A stretch of 48,891 bases of DNA. Source: an uncultured Faecalibacterium sp. (lineage in GTDB: Bacteria; Bacillota; Clostridia; Oscillospirales; Ruminococcaceae). The stretch covers positions 1-48,891 of the forward strand of contig CAAFQM010000050.1 of the NCBI GenBank assembly GCA_900765105.1, written 5' to 3'. Under the pieces are notes generated by a model. It worked only from the letters and a program-made list of their open reading frames with translations, was not told the origin of the DNA and did no database searches. Of this stretch, positions 25,049 to 33,756 are shown in pieces. The number at the start of each line of letters is the position of its first letter. Position 1 is the first letter of the stretch. Position numbers and translations under genes: made by a program.

Positions 25049-26938
25049 TTATCTTCCCGGCACCGCGCCGCTCACCCGCGCCCCCGTTGCATCCGCAAAG
25101 GTAAACGCCATGCTCCGCAGCGCCATCTGCCCGGTGCCCGCAAACTTCAGCCGCATCGTGTCGTGCCGCCTCGGCACAAAGGGCAAGTTCACCCGCTGGT
25201 GGTCTTTTGTCACCGCGCAACTGCTCACCGTCTCCCAGTCCCCGCCGTCGTAGCTCACCGCCACGGTCAGCACCGTGTGGGCCAGCGCGTCCATGCGCAA
25301 TGTCACCCGGCTGATGTACTTGTCATCCGGCACGGCAAGGCCGATGTCTCCGGTCACTGCTTCAAACTTCAGTTCTGTCTCGTCCTCGCCGCCCGCTTCC
25401 CGCTCCGGGTCGGCCGCCCACAATGCGCTGCCATCCCACAGGTACAGCTGCTGCCCGGTGCTCACCATCCCGGTGCCCGCCGTGCTTTCCTCCTGCCACA
25501 CGCCCCGCTCGGTGTCGTACACCAAAAGCCTTCCGCCGTCCTCTGTTTTCCGGTGCAGGTACAGGTAATACCGCGCGTCCAGCTGTCCGCCCACAGCCCG
25601 GTCCACCGCCGTCAGCTTCCCGGTGTCCAGCGCGCCGGACACCTTGCTCGGCAAACTTCCGCTCCACGCCATCACCCCGTCCGGCGAAAGATAGTAAAGC
25701 GTCTCCGCGATCACGCACAGGCTCTTTGCAGCGTTCGCCGCCACGCCCCGGCACCGCACGCTGCTCATCTGGTAGTCGCTTGGCTTCGTACCGTACAGCT
25801 TGTGGATACAGTGCTCCTTAAAAAACAGCACATACCCAAGGCAGCTTGCCGCCCCGGTAAACGCTCCGTCGCTGCCCACGCTCACCGCGTAGCTGTCCGA
25901 CGCAATGCCCCGGTAGCTGTACCAGTTGGTCGGGTCGCCCAGCGCACAGGCATAAATGCTGTTTTCCTTCCGGCTGCACCCCCACACCCGGTTTCCCTGC
26001 TCGGTCACAAAGTCAAGGTCCGGCACCCGCCGTTCCAGCTTCACCGGTGCATTCACCGCCTTGTTCTCGCTCACCTTGCCGTCTGCGCTCTTCCACGTCG
26101 CGCTTGTCGCGGTCACGGTCCAGCTGCCGTAGAACCGGCTGCTTTCCTGCTGCGGCGTCAGGGTCGCGATCACGTCATCCCCGTCCAGTGTCCCGATGCT
26201 CACTTCTCCGTCCAGCCCCGCCGCCAGAGCGTCGCACACTTCCTGCGGCAGCCCGCTCACCGTCACGGTGTCGCCTTCCTTCATCACGCTGCCAAGCCCC
26301 GGGCAGTGGATCCGCACATCCTGCAAAAGGATCTCCGTCCACTTTTTGTTCTTCGCGCTGTACTTCATCAGCACGCTTGCCGCACCGTAAGGTTCTTCCG
26401 CCTCGCCCTTCAAAAACAGCTGCCCGTCCGCCGGGCTTTCCGGCTCTTCGGTGCCAACGCTGTCCGGCGTGTAAGTCTTGCCCTCGCCGTCGCAGGGTGT
26501 CACGGTCATCTGTCCGCCGCCCAGCTCCCACGCCGCTGCAAGGTCCGTCAACTCTCCGGTCTCAATGTCAAAGGCCTTCTTGTCCGGCCAGATCAGCACC
26601 TTCGTTCCCATGCCGGTCATGGTCTTCTCGGTGTCGGTCAGGGCTTTTTCCAGCACCACAGCCCCTTCCCGACTCTCTCTTTCGTCCGGGGTGTATTCCA
26701 GCGTGGTGCCCCTGCACAGCACAAGGCCGTTCAGGTGGTACATGCCGTTCACGTCCTTCACGGTGCGCACCTTCCGGCGCTTCGCCCGTGTCTGCAGCGC
26801 CGGGTATCCTCTGGCCGAAAAGTTCAGGCTGCTGCTCAGCTCCGCCTCGCTGCAACCGTAAGTCTCGTTCACCCCGCCAAACGCCCGCAGCATCTGCCGC
26901 CCGCTCTGCAGGATGTTCAGGTTCCGTCCATCGATCAT
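25049..26938 (-). CDS. Tail hub / DNA-stabilising protein, beta-propeller-like
   Basis: 629 residues, beta-rich. The N-terminal MIDGRNLNILQSGRQMLRAF and repeated short strands with Trp and Gly (CIHKLYGTK, YYLSPDGVMAW, LYLWDGSALWAA) suggest a propeller as in P22 gp10 or the T7 gp12 nozzle, which close the portal and form the short tail. The C-terminal ~90 residues look like a carbohydrate-binding-type sandwich. No tape measure or tube genes are nearby, supporting a short tail. Assignment by pattern and synteny. Confidence 0.6.
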   Translation of the reverse strand: MIDGRNLNILQSGRQMLRAFGGVNETYGCSEAELSSSLNFSARGYPALQTRAKRRKVRTVKDVNGMYHLNGLVLCRGTTLEYTPDERESREGAVVLEKALTDTEKTMTGMGTKVLIWPDKKAFDIETGELTDLAAAWELGGGQMTVTPCDGEGKTYTPDSVGTEEPESPADGQLFLKGEAEEPYGAASVLMKYSAKNKKWTEILLQDVRIHCPGLGSVMKEGDTVTVSGLPQEVCDALAAGLDGEVSIGTLDGDDVIATLTPQQESSRFYGSWTVTATSATWKSADGKVSENKAVNAPVKLERRVPDLDFVTEQGNRVWGCSRKENSIYACALGDPTNWYSYRGIASDSYAVSVGSDGAFTGAASCLGYVLFFKEHCIHKLYGTKPSDYQMSSVRCRGVAANAAKSLCVIAETLYYLSPDGVMAWSGSLPSKVSGALDTGKLTAVDRAVGGQLDARYYLYLHRKTEDGGRLLVYDTERGVWQEESTAGTGMVSTGQQLYLWDGSALWAADPEREAGGEDETELKFEAVTGDIGLAVPDDKYISRVTLRMDALAHTVLTVAVSYDGGDWETVSSCAVTKDHQRVNLPFVPRRHDTMRLKFAGTGQMALRSMAFTFADATGARVSGAVPGR

Positions 26939-26941
26939 CTC

Positions 26942-27325
26942 TCAATACCTCCACTGTACGCCGCCCGCCGGGGCGTACCGGCGGCGCATCCATGCGGCAA
27001 ACTCCTGCACATAGTCGCTGTACAGCTGCATCTCGTTGGCCGCCCGCGCCGCTTCGCCCAGTGCAAGGTCCATCTGCGCACACAGCCAGTGCACATACAG
27101 CGGGCTGAACTGTTTCGGTGCCAGCAGTTCGGTGTCATATTCCAGCTCATCGTTCCAGCTCACGTCCGCACCCACGCCGTCAAAGTCGCCGGTCCGGCTG
27201 CGCTCCACCACGCTCCCGCGCAGTCGGCTGTCGCACTGGCTCAGCCAGTTCTGTTTCAGTCCGTCCGAAAAACCGTTGTTGGGCCGCATCTCGTCGGCCT
27301 GCTCCATGGCCTGTCCTGCCGTCAT
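26942..27325 (-). CDS. Head-tail adaptor protein
   Basis: 127 residues. ATG 27325 is preferred because AAGGAGAA precedes it; a longer frame to 27346 lacks that site. Helical (LYVHWLCAQMDLALGEAARA, NEMQLYSDYVQEFAAWMRRR), size and place between capsid and tail hub fit a portal-binding adaptor such as P22 gp4 or T7 gp11. No signature motif. Confidence 0.55.
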   Translation of the reverse strand: MTAGQAMEQADEMRPNNGFSDGLKQNWLSQCDSRLRGSVVERSRTGDFDGVGADVSWNDELEYDTELLAPKQFSPLYVHWLCAQMDLALGEAARAANEMQLYSDYVQEFAAWMRRRYAPAGGVQWRY

Positions 27326-27348
27326 AGTTGTTCTCCTTCCATGCAAAA

Positions 27349-27384
27349 GGCCCCGGCACAGCCATGTGCCGCTGTACCGGGGTC
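27349..27384 (-). terminator. Hairpin between capsid accessory gene and head-tail adaptor
   Basis: An outer CCCCGG/CCGGGG helix encloses a GGCACA-GCCA-TGTGCC hairpin, and the minus strand continues CCTTTT. It may lower expression of genes downstream of the capsid gene. Confidence 0.55.
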
Positions 27385-27399
27385 TCTCCGCTTTTTGTT

Positions 27400-27660
27400 T
27401 TACACGCGCTGTGCCTGCTCCACCGCTGCGCTCTCGGCAGCCGCAATGCGGGCCATGGCGGCGTTGTCCATCTCTTCGCTGTGGCGCAGCACCTCGGCAA
27501 CAGCCTTCGGCACCTCCACGTCCACACCGCGCTGGATCAGGTAGGTCTCGCCGTTCACGCCCACAAATACCGGCGCTTTGTATCTCTGGCTGTCTTTAAA
27601 CAGCCGGATCACCTCGGTGTCCTTCTCCTGCACGGCCGCTTCTGTCTTCTTCACTGCCAT
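27400..27660 (-). CDS. Small capsid-associated protein
   Basis: 86 residues after TGAGGAGGTACGACG. A central PVFVGVNGETYLIQRGVDVE strand pair and VPKAVAEVLRHSEE helix form a pattern common in small proteins next to the major capsid gene. Decoration or head-completion role likely but not shown. Confidence 0.55.
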   Translation of the reverse strand: MAVKKTEAAVQEKDTEVIRLFKDSQRYKAPVFVGVNGETYLIQRGVDVEVPKAVAEVLRHSEEMDNAAMARIAAAESAAVEQAQRV

Positions 27661-27672
27661 CGTCGTACCTCC

Positions 27673-28692
27673 TCAGTTTGCCAGCGCCTTCTTGCTGTAG
27701 CGTGCGCTGCAGCTCTCAATGCGCACCATGTACTGCTCGCTCAGCCGTTCTGCGGTCTTCACGGCCTTCCAGCCCACGGAAGCACGCTGGTTCAGCGGGT
27801 CATCGCCGTAGCCCAGCTGCTTCACAATGTGCTGCATGCCGCCGCCTTCCAGTTCGGTGGTGGCATAGGCGTGTGCGCCCAGCACCAGCGTGCTGAACAC
27901 TGCAAGGCCGGCAGGGCAGCCGGTGCCCTTCCAGATCTTCGCTTCGCTCGACACCACAAAGCGCACGTTGTTGATCTTGCCGATCTCGCCGTTGAAGATT
28001 TCCTCCGGGGCGGCGTACTTGTGCGCCTCCACCCAGTTCGGGTCCTTGCGGATGTCGTAGCTGGTGTAGGGGTGCACAATGGCCACAAAGCTGTCGCCGA
28101 TGGGGTCGGCGTTCTGGCTCTGCAGCAGTGCCACGGCCTGATCGATCAGATCCACCGTCAGCTGTGCAGTGGCATCCAGATCCGCACGGCTGGTCACGGC
28201 GGTCTCCGCGCCGGCGGCGATCTTCGGCGCATAGATCACGTTGGTGCCGCCGTTCAGGATATCGCGCACCACGGTGTCCATGGTGCGGCCGCCCTGGCTG
28301 GCCAGAATGTTGGTGGCCTGCACCACGTTGTTGTCGATGGCGGTCAGGTCCAGCATGTCGGTCAGTGCCACCCAGCCGCCGTACTGGTGCACCTCTGCGG
28401 TGATGGTGGTCACCTTCAGTGCCTGTCCGTCCGGGGTCACGCCCTCGGTCAGCGGGGTAGTTGCCTTCGGCAGGCTGTCGTACCGGCGGAACTCAATGGT
28501 CTTGCCGTTGTTCGCCGGGATGGGGTAGCTGTCGCCGAACTGGTCATGCACCAGCGCAGGCTCTGCCAGATCCAGCAGGGTCTTCTCGTAGTAGGTCTTC
28601 ATCTCGGCGGTCATGCCTGCCGAGCCGGTGGTGTTCTGCAGCTGGGTGCTTGCGTCCGCAAACATCTGCAGATCCAGTTTCTTTTTGCTCAT
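27673..28692 (-). CDS. Major capsid protein, N4-gp56 type
   Basis: 339 residues. ATG 28692 follows AAGGAGGACAAACAG. The body (FRRYDSLPKATTPLTEGVTP, VHQYGGWVALTDMLDLTAID, FVAIVHPYTSYDIRKDPNW) is that of N4-gp56-family capsid proteins. The first residues MSKKKLDLQMFAD match the Prp cleavage motif of ribosomal protein L27 and of phage 80alpha capsid proteins (LxLQxFA), so removal of the first 12 residues is predicted. The upstream gene supplies both a Prp-type protease and scaffold. The most abundant virion protein. Confidence 0.85.
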   Translation of the reverse strand: MSKKKLDLQMFADASTQLQNTTGSAGMTAEMKTYYEKTLLDLAEPALVHDQFGDSYPIPANNGKTIEFRRYDSLPKATTPLTEGVTPDGQALKVTTITAEVHQYGGWVALTDMLDLTAIDNNVVQATNILASQGGRTMDTVVRDILNGGTNVIYAPKIAAGAETAVTSRADLDATAQLTVDLIDQAVALLQSQNADPIGDSFVAIVHPYTSYDIRKDPNWVEAHKYAAPEEIFNGEIGKINNVRFVVSSEAKIWKGTGCPAGLAVFSTLVLGAHAYATTELEGGGMQHIVKQLGYGDDPLNQRASVGWKAVKTAERLSEQYMVRIESCSARYSKKALAN

Positions 28693-28746
28693 CTGTTTGT
28701 CCTCCTTCAAAAGGTCTTTATCTTCTCACGCCCACCGCGTGGGAAA

Positions 28747-30099
28747 TCACAAAACGATTCTCTCTCCCCGTCTTGCCCGCTTTGCCAGCTCGGCCCGCTG
28801 CTTCGCGGTCATGTGCGCCACGTCCACCTTCATCTCGGCTGCGCCGCCGGGGTGTGCGCCGTTCTCTGCCGGCCGCTGTGCTCTCTGCTGGATCCGCGCC
28901 GTCACGCCCTGCTCCACCTGCTGGGCCGTGCGTGCCGTGCTGGCTTCCATCAGCTTGTCAAAGTAGGCGGCCCGGTACGCCGCTTCCAGCCCGATGCCGC
29001 GCCGGATCATGTCCGCAACGCTAGGGTTATTCAGCACTTCGTCCAGCTCAAACTCCGGGTACTTCACCTTCAGCTGTGCGGCTTCCGCTTCCCACTGCGC
29101 CCGCACGGCTGCGGCGCGCTGCTGGTGCTCCATGGCTACACGCAGCTGTTCGGTTCGCTGCTTCTCGGCGTTTGCCCGCTGCAGCTCGCTCTCCATCCGG
29201 TCCATCTCCCGGGCCGTCTTCACGCTGATGCCGCGCTCCGCTGCCATCGTCTCGTAGTATTCATCGTTCTTTACCTTGCCGTTTTTGATGGCGTCGGTCA
29301 GCGCTGCAAGGTTGTTTGCGTCCTGCGCATCGATGCCATACGCCTCGCCCAGCGCTTCCAGCAGTCCCTTCACCTCAGGCGACTGCTGCACGTTCTGCAC
29401 TGCCAGCTGCGCCGCGCGCTGCATGGCTTCCTCAAACTCCGCCGCATACTCGCTCTGCATCAGCTGGCCAAAGGCCCTGCGCTTTTCCGCCGGGTCTGCC
29501 GGTTTGTGCTCCGGTTCCTGTTTCACCTGCTGCGTCTCCGGCTTTTCTTCGCCGGGTGCATCCTCTTTTGCAGCTTCGCTGCCGGTATCCGCGCCGCTAT
29601 CGGCAGCCGGGGCCGGTGCGCCCGCTTTCGCGCTCTTTCCCGGGTGGCTTCTCTTTGCAAGCCGCTCCTGTGCGGGGCGCAGTTCCGGTGCCTGCACCGC
29701 CGGTGCGCTCTCCGCACCATCACCCGCCGTCCCGCCGTCTCCGCCGTCGGCAAACAACTGCAGATCCACCATATCCTCCGTGCCCGCCCCGTCGTCAAAG
29801 GTCACAAACTTCGGGTACAGCTGCGCCACAAGTTCCAGCCCGTCCGTCACCAGCTCGAACTTTGCCCGGTTTTCCGGGGTCGCTCTCGCCTGCAGTTCCA
29901 GATACGTTCCTGCAGCTCCGCTGCTGGATGCCACCGCAAAGCCGTCTTCTCTGTCATTCACGCTGAACGCCAGCGCCTGCATCAGCGTGCTTACCGCCGC
30001 GCACACAATGTCCTGCCCTTTCGGTGCATATCCCGCGTGCCCTTCTGCCCGCAGCTTCAGCACGTTCTCCTTGGCTTCTCTATAGGTAATTCTGATCAT
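28747..30099 (-). CDS. Prp-type cysteine protease fused to capsid scaffold
   Basis: 450 residues. Residues 1-105 are a Prp domain like the Firmicute protease that trims L27: His in EGHAGYA (H21) and Cys in DIVCAAVS (C33), plus D30. Residues 111-117 read VDLQLFA, the Prp cleavage motif, followed by an acidic, Ala/Pro-rich linker and a charged helical scaffold region (about 220-420). The protein should therefore cut itself, freeing protease and scaffold, and cut the capsid N-terminus, which bears LDLQMFA. Overlaps nothing; portal lies 10 bases upstream. Domain identity is strong; the cleavage is inference. Confidence 0.82.
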   Translation of the reverse strand: MIRITYREAKENVLKLRAEGHAGYAPKGQDIVCAAVSTLMQALAFSVNDREDGFAVASSSGAAGTYLELQARATPENRAKFELVTDGLELVAQLYPKFVTFDDGAGTEDMVDLQLFADGGDGGTAGDGAESAPAVQAPELRPAQERLAKRSHPGKSAKAGAPAPAADSGADTGSEAAKEDAPGEEKPETQQVKQEPEHKPADPAEKRRAFGQLMQSEYAAEFEEAMQRAAQLAVQNVQQSPEVKGLLEALGEAYGIDAQDANNLAALTDAIKNGKVKNDEYYETMAAERGISVKTAREMDRMESELQRANAEKQRTEQLRVAMEHQQRAAAVRAQWEAEAAQLKVKYPEFELDEVLNNPSVADMIRRGIGLEAAYRAAYFDKLMEASTARTAQQVEQGVTARIQQRAQRPAENGAHPGGAAEMKVDVAHMTAKQRAELAKRARRGERIVL

Positions 30100-30109
30100 G
30101 CCGTTCTCC

Positions 30110-32146
30110 TTACTCCTTATTCGGGTTGTTCACGTTCATCGCCCGCTTCGCTGCCTGGCTCGAAAGGCTTGTGGAACTGTCGCCCACCACGCCGCCAAGG
30201 CTGTTCAGGGTGCTGGCTGCTGCGGTCTTTCCGCCGCTGCCGCCCCCGCTGCCTGCTGCCGCCTGCCCGGCCGCGCTGGCCGCCGCACTCACGTTGGTGC
30301 CGTTCTGTGCGTCGATGATCGCCGCCATCTTCTGCAGCTGCTGGGCCATCTGCTGCAATTGCTGGTACAGCGTGCCGTTCTGGCTCACCCGCTCCCGCAC
30401 CTTTTCGATGCCTTCAAAGTCCATCATGTCCAGCGCCGCCAGTGCCGCGTCCGCGTTCGCCGGTGCAAAAAATCCCAGCTGGTAGCACTCCTTCGCCGTC
30501 TCGTTCTGGCTAAGGCGGCTGAAGGTGCTCTTCTTCGCCGCCGTCACCGTAATGTCGAATACCGGCTCGTGGTCGCCCAGCTGCACACCGCCCACCATGC
30601 CGCCGGGCTGCGCCTGCAGTGCCGCGTTGCTAAAAGGCACATACTCCGTGCCGCCGCTTTCGCCGGTGATGCGGTACACCCGCTGCTCGTCGTAGAACTG
30701 CCGCATCAGCTCGATCACAAGATAGCACTCTTTCGCAAAGGCCCGGTATGCGCTCTTCAGCATGTCGCGGGAGAGTTTCGACCCTGCCTCCTGCAGCGCC
30801 GCAATAGCGCTTGCCGCTGTCAGGCCGCTGGTGGTGCCGCCCTGGCTCACGTCCCGGTTGCCGCTGATCTCCTTCAGCTCGCTCACCCGGTCATCCCGGT
30901 AGGTGATCAGATTTCCCTGCAGCCCGCTCACCTGCAAAGGCCGGAAGCTGTCATCCGTCAGCCTGCCCACCACATGCACGATGTCGCAACTGAAATCCGC
31001 CAGCTCTTCCTCGTTCACGCCCGCCGTGTCGCTCAGCACATACCGCTGTTTCGCGGCCAGCTTCACGTTCTCGTCCATGGCGTGGTTCATCTCGTCAATG
31101 GCGGTCTGGGTGTCCTTCATCACATCGATGTACCCAAAGCCCGCCGGGCTGTCCTCTTCGCGGAACAGCGGGTCGAACACAAAGGGATATTTCCCGTGGT
31201 CGTAAAAGCCCCGGTCTTTCATGGCCGGGTTGTTCTCGCTGGCATACAGCACCACCCCGTTGCAGTATTTGCAGTAGTGCAGCACCGTCTGCCCGCCGGG
31301 CAGTGCCTTTTTGTAGTACCAGTCCACCACCACGCTCTTGTCGCTGGTGTCCACGCTGTCATCGTGGATGTACTTTGCCACGTCCAGACTGTTGCCCGTG
31401 TGCCCCTTCATCTGCGGATACTGGCTTTCCAGCTGGTCGTTGTCCGCAAGGCTCAGGCTGAACAGGTTCGGGCTGTCCTGCACATCCTCCACGCCCGGCT
31501 CCCAGTACAGCATCAGGATGTTGATGCTTTTAATGCTGATCTCGCCAAGGCCCCCTCGCGCCGCCGGGTCCCAGAACACGCCCTTCACGCCGGTGCCTGT
31601 CTTCAGCTTCCGCCACCATGTGTCGCTGTACGCGGTCTCATAGTCGCACTGTTCCAGCACCGTGGGCAGGATCTTCGAGAGCACCTTTGCGGTCTCTTCG
31701 TCATCCGCCGCCCGCGGCAGCACGTTCGGCTCCGGGTAGTTGTCCATCGCGTCGGCGTGCTTGTTGGCAATGCTGTTGAACAGCCACCCGCTCGACGGCG
31801 TGGGCTTGCCCTCCATCATCTTGTTCTTGTAGTTCTTCCAGTGTCCCATCCGGAACCACAGCTCGTTCTCGATGATGCGCTTGTCCAGCTCGGCCTTGCC
31901 CGCCTTGTACTTCTGCAAAAGGTCGTTTGCCTTGCGCACCTCGTCCTCACCGATCACGTCCGCTTCGTCAAAGGCTCCCTCCCCGAGGGAGCTGTCTGCG
32001 CCAGCAGACTGAGGGAGTCCGGCTCCCAGCAGCGCATCCCCCGCGCTCTCCGGCTGCAGGTTCTGCAGCAGTCCGCCGGACATCGTCTGGCCGTTTCCTG
32101 CCTGCGCCGCTTCCAGCAGCTGTTGCATCAGTTTTTCTCTGTCCAT
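30110..32146 (-). CDS. Portal protein, podovirus (P22/T7-like) type
   Basis: 678 residues, the long portal class. Marks are WLFNSIANKHADAMDNYPEP near the start, MKDTQTAIDEMNHAMDENVK in the middle, and Gln-rich C-terminal helices (YQQLQQMAQQLQKMAAIIDA) forming the barrel. It forms the ring at one vertex through which DNA is packed and ejected. Residues about 43-58 (LPQSAGADSSLGEGAF) come from a palindromic element inserted in frame. Start behind CGGAGGAAGCCG. Between scaffold and terminase as expected. Confidence 0.8.
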   Translation of the reverse strand: MDREKLMQQLLEAAQAGNGQTMSGGLLQNLQPESAGDALLGAGLPQSAGADSSLGEGAFDEADVIGEDEVRKANDLLQKYKAGKAELDKRIIENELWFRMGHWKNYKNKMMEGKPTPSSGWLFNSIANKHADAMDNYPEPNVLPRAADDEETAKVLSKILPTVLEQCDYETAYSDTWWRKLKTGTGVKGVFWDPAARGGLGEISIKSINILMLYWEPGVEDVQDSPNLFSLSLADNDQLESQYPQMKGHTGNSLDVAKYIHDDSVDTSDKSVVVDWYYKKALPGGQTVLHYCKYCNGVVLYASENNPAMKDRGFYDHGKYPFVFDPLFREEDSPAGFGYIDVMKDTQTAIDEMNHAMDENVKLAAKQRYVLSDTAGVNEEELADFSCDIVHVVGRLTDDSFRPLQVSGLQGNLITYRDDRVSELKEISGNRDVSQGGTTSGLTAASAIAALQEAGSKLSRDMLKSAYRAFAKECYLVIELMRQFYDEQRVYRITGESGGTEYVPFSNAALQAQPGGMVGGVQLGDHEPVFDITVTAAKKSTFSRLSQNETAKECYQLGFFAPANADAALAALDMMDFEGIEKVRERVSQNGTLYQQLQQMAQQLQKMAAIIDAQNGTNVSAAASAAGQAAAGSGGGSGGKTAAASTLNSLGGVVGDSSTSLSSQAAKRAMNVNNPNKE
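31972..32017. repeat. 46-bp palindromic element inserted in frame in the portal gene
   Basis: AGGCTCCCTCCCCGAGGGAG, then a GTCTGC-GCCA-GCAGAC hairpin, then GAGGGAG. Relative to the copy at 20827-20872, the second stem has changed on both sides (GTCGCC/GGCGAC to GTCTGC/GCAGAC), so pairing is maintained. Confidence 0.75.
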
Positions 32147-32315
32147 CGGCTTCCTCCGTTCACGGTTTTAAATGCCGTTTTCCGTTCCGGCCCCATCTCG
32201 TGAAAATGCGTTTTGAGCCGCCCGCAGGCGGCGACAAACGCGATATTAAAAATAATTTTTCCGCTGAATATGGCCAGAGCGCACGCGGCGGCCATTCTCA
32301 AAAGAGAACATTCCC

Positions 32316-33710
32316 TCAAATCCTCATCACCCTTGTCGGGCTCTTTCTCACGTCCATGTCCAGCGGGTCATCCTTCAGCACCGGCACGCTCTCGGTCTTG
32401 CGCGGGCTGATGGGGTTTTCCATCATCACATACCGGCACTCGTCGTAGATGTGGTCCTCCTGCGTGGTGTCGATGTCCTCCACGTTGGTCTCATCGTACA
32501 CAAGGTTCGGAATGGTGCGGATAAAATGCTTGCAGGTGTCGAACACCTGAAACATCGGCCTGCCCTCGCCGTCAAAAGCCAGCCGGTAGTGCATCTGCAT
32601 CTTGCCCGCCAGCCGCGTGTGATCTCCCGGCGTCCAGAACAGGTAGTTCGGGTGCTTCTCCTGCATCTGCGCAATGCTCTCGCCCCGGCTCTCGTCAAAG
32701 ATGGCCGGGTCCGCCACGCCGTTGATGTGCCGTCCCTTCAGGTTCGGGTCGTTCTCCTCCGCTTCCCGGATCATCCGCGCCTGCTCCACCGGGTTTACTT
32801 TCGTGCCCTCGTTGGGGGTCCCGGTGCAGCCGTACAGCTCCTTGATGCGGTACAGCCTGCCCTCTTCGTCCGCCGCGTACCATCCCACCGAAAACGGCTT
32901 TGCGTAGCCAAAGTCGTACCCGCGCCAGATCTTCCAGTGCGCCGGGATGCGGAACGGCTTGATCACGTGCGTCCACCGCTGATCCTCGTAATGCGCCGGG
33001 TCGTTGCGCCATTCGGTAAACACCTGCCCGCTGAAGCTGTCCCAGCTTCCGTACAGCAGCGCCTGCTTTTCCGCTTCCGGCATGCTGGCCAGATTGTTCA
33101 GGTATCCCGGGTCGTTCTTCAGCAGCGCCGGGTTGTCAAAGATGGTCGAAGGGATAAAGATCCGTGTTCGCCGCAGCTTTTCCACGCTGCCGTCCGGCTT
33201 CTTCACGTCCACCAGCTGCACCATCCGCGTGCCGGGCGGTGCCGGTGTGATGAACCGCGCCTTCACCCATCCGTGTCCGATGCCGCCGGGGTTCGCCGTC
33301 GCCCGGATGTACACCTGTGTGCCCGGTCCGCTCGGTCGGTTTCGGCTCATCAGGTAGCTGTACTCCTCCCACATAAAGTGTGTCAGCTCGTCCACCGCGA
33401 TGTAATCAAACTGCTGGCCCTGATAGTTGTATTTGTCCTGTGCGCGGAACATGCTGCCAAAGTAGATCTTCGCCCCGCTCGGGAAGGTCCAGCAGTGTGT
33501 GCTGCTGTTGTACTTTGCCGCCGGGAATACCGGCTTGTAGTACTGCATCGTCTTGTCGATCAGCTCCCGCAATTGCGGAAAGGTCTTGCGCAGGATCAGC
33601 GCCCGGTAGTTCGGCACATCCACCTGCCGCAGCGCTTCGATCACCAATGCGTCGCTCTTGCCGCCGCCTGCGGCCCCGCCGTACAGCGCTTCATCCTCGC
33701 TGCGTGCCAT
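32316..33710 (-). CDS. terL: Terminase large subunit
   Basis: 464 residues from the first ATG. It is the packaging motor: Walker A GGAAGGGKS, Walker B YIAVDE, then a nuclease domain with GYDFGYAKPF, VADPAIFD and a late DHIYDECR. The Walker A motif begins only 10 residues from this ATG, too close for the family. The frame continues upstream with VWRPQPRQAAF, the expected adenine-binding Q motif, and the only plausible start there is ATC at 33746, spaced 7 bases after AAGGG. The annotated start is therefore conservative, and the real protein probably begins 12 residues earlier. Confidence 0.9.
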   Translation of the reverse strand: MARSEDEALYGGAAGGGKSDALVIEALRQVDVPNYRALILRKTFPQLRELIDKTMQYYKPVFPAAKYNSSTHCWTFPSGAKIYFGSMFRAQDKYNYQGQQFDYIAVDELTHFMWEEYSYLMSRNRPSGPGTQVYIRATANPGGIGHGWVKARFITPAPPGTRMVQLVDVKKPDGSVEKLRRTRIFIPSTIFDNPALLKNDPGYLNNLASMPEAEKQALLYGSWDSFSGQVFTEWRNDPAHYEDQRWTHVIKPFRIPAHWKIWRGYDFGYAKPFSVGWYAADEEGRLYRIKELYGCTGTPNEGTKVNPVEQARMIREAEENDPNLKGRHINGVADPAIFDESRGESIAQMQEKHPNYLFWTPGDHTRLAGKMQMHYRLAFDGEGRPMFQVFDTCKHFIRTIPNLVYDETNVEDIDTTQEDHIYDECRYVMMENPISPRKTESVPVLKDDPLDMDVRKSPTRVMRI

Positions 33711-33756
33711 AAAGGCCGCCTGCCTCGGCTGTGGTCTCCATACGATGGGTCTGCCC

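Noticed and set aside
32147..32319. 63-residue minus-strand frame between terL and portal
   Set aside because: It starts at TTG without a good ribosome site, overlaps both neighbours and has no protein-like pattern; treated as intergenic, with a small CCGCC hairpin.
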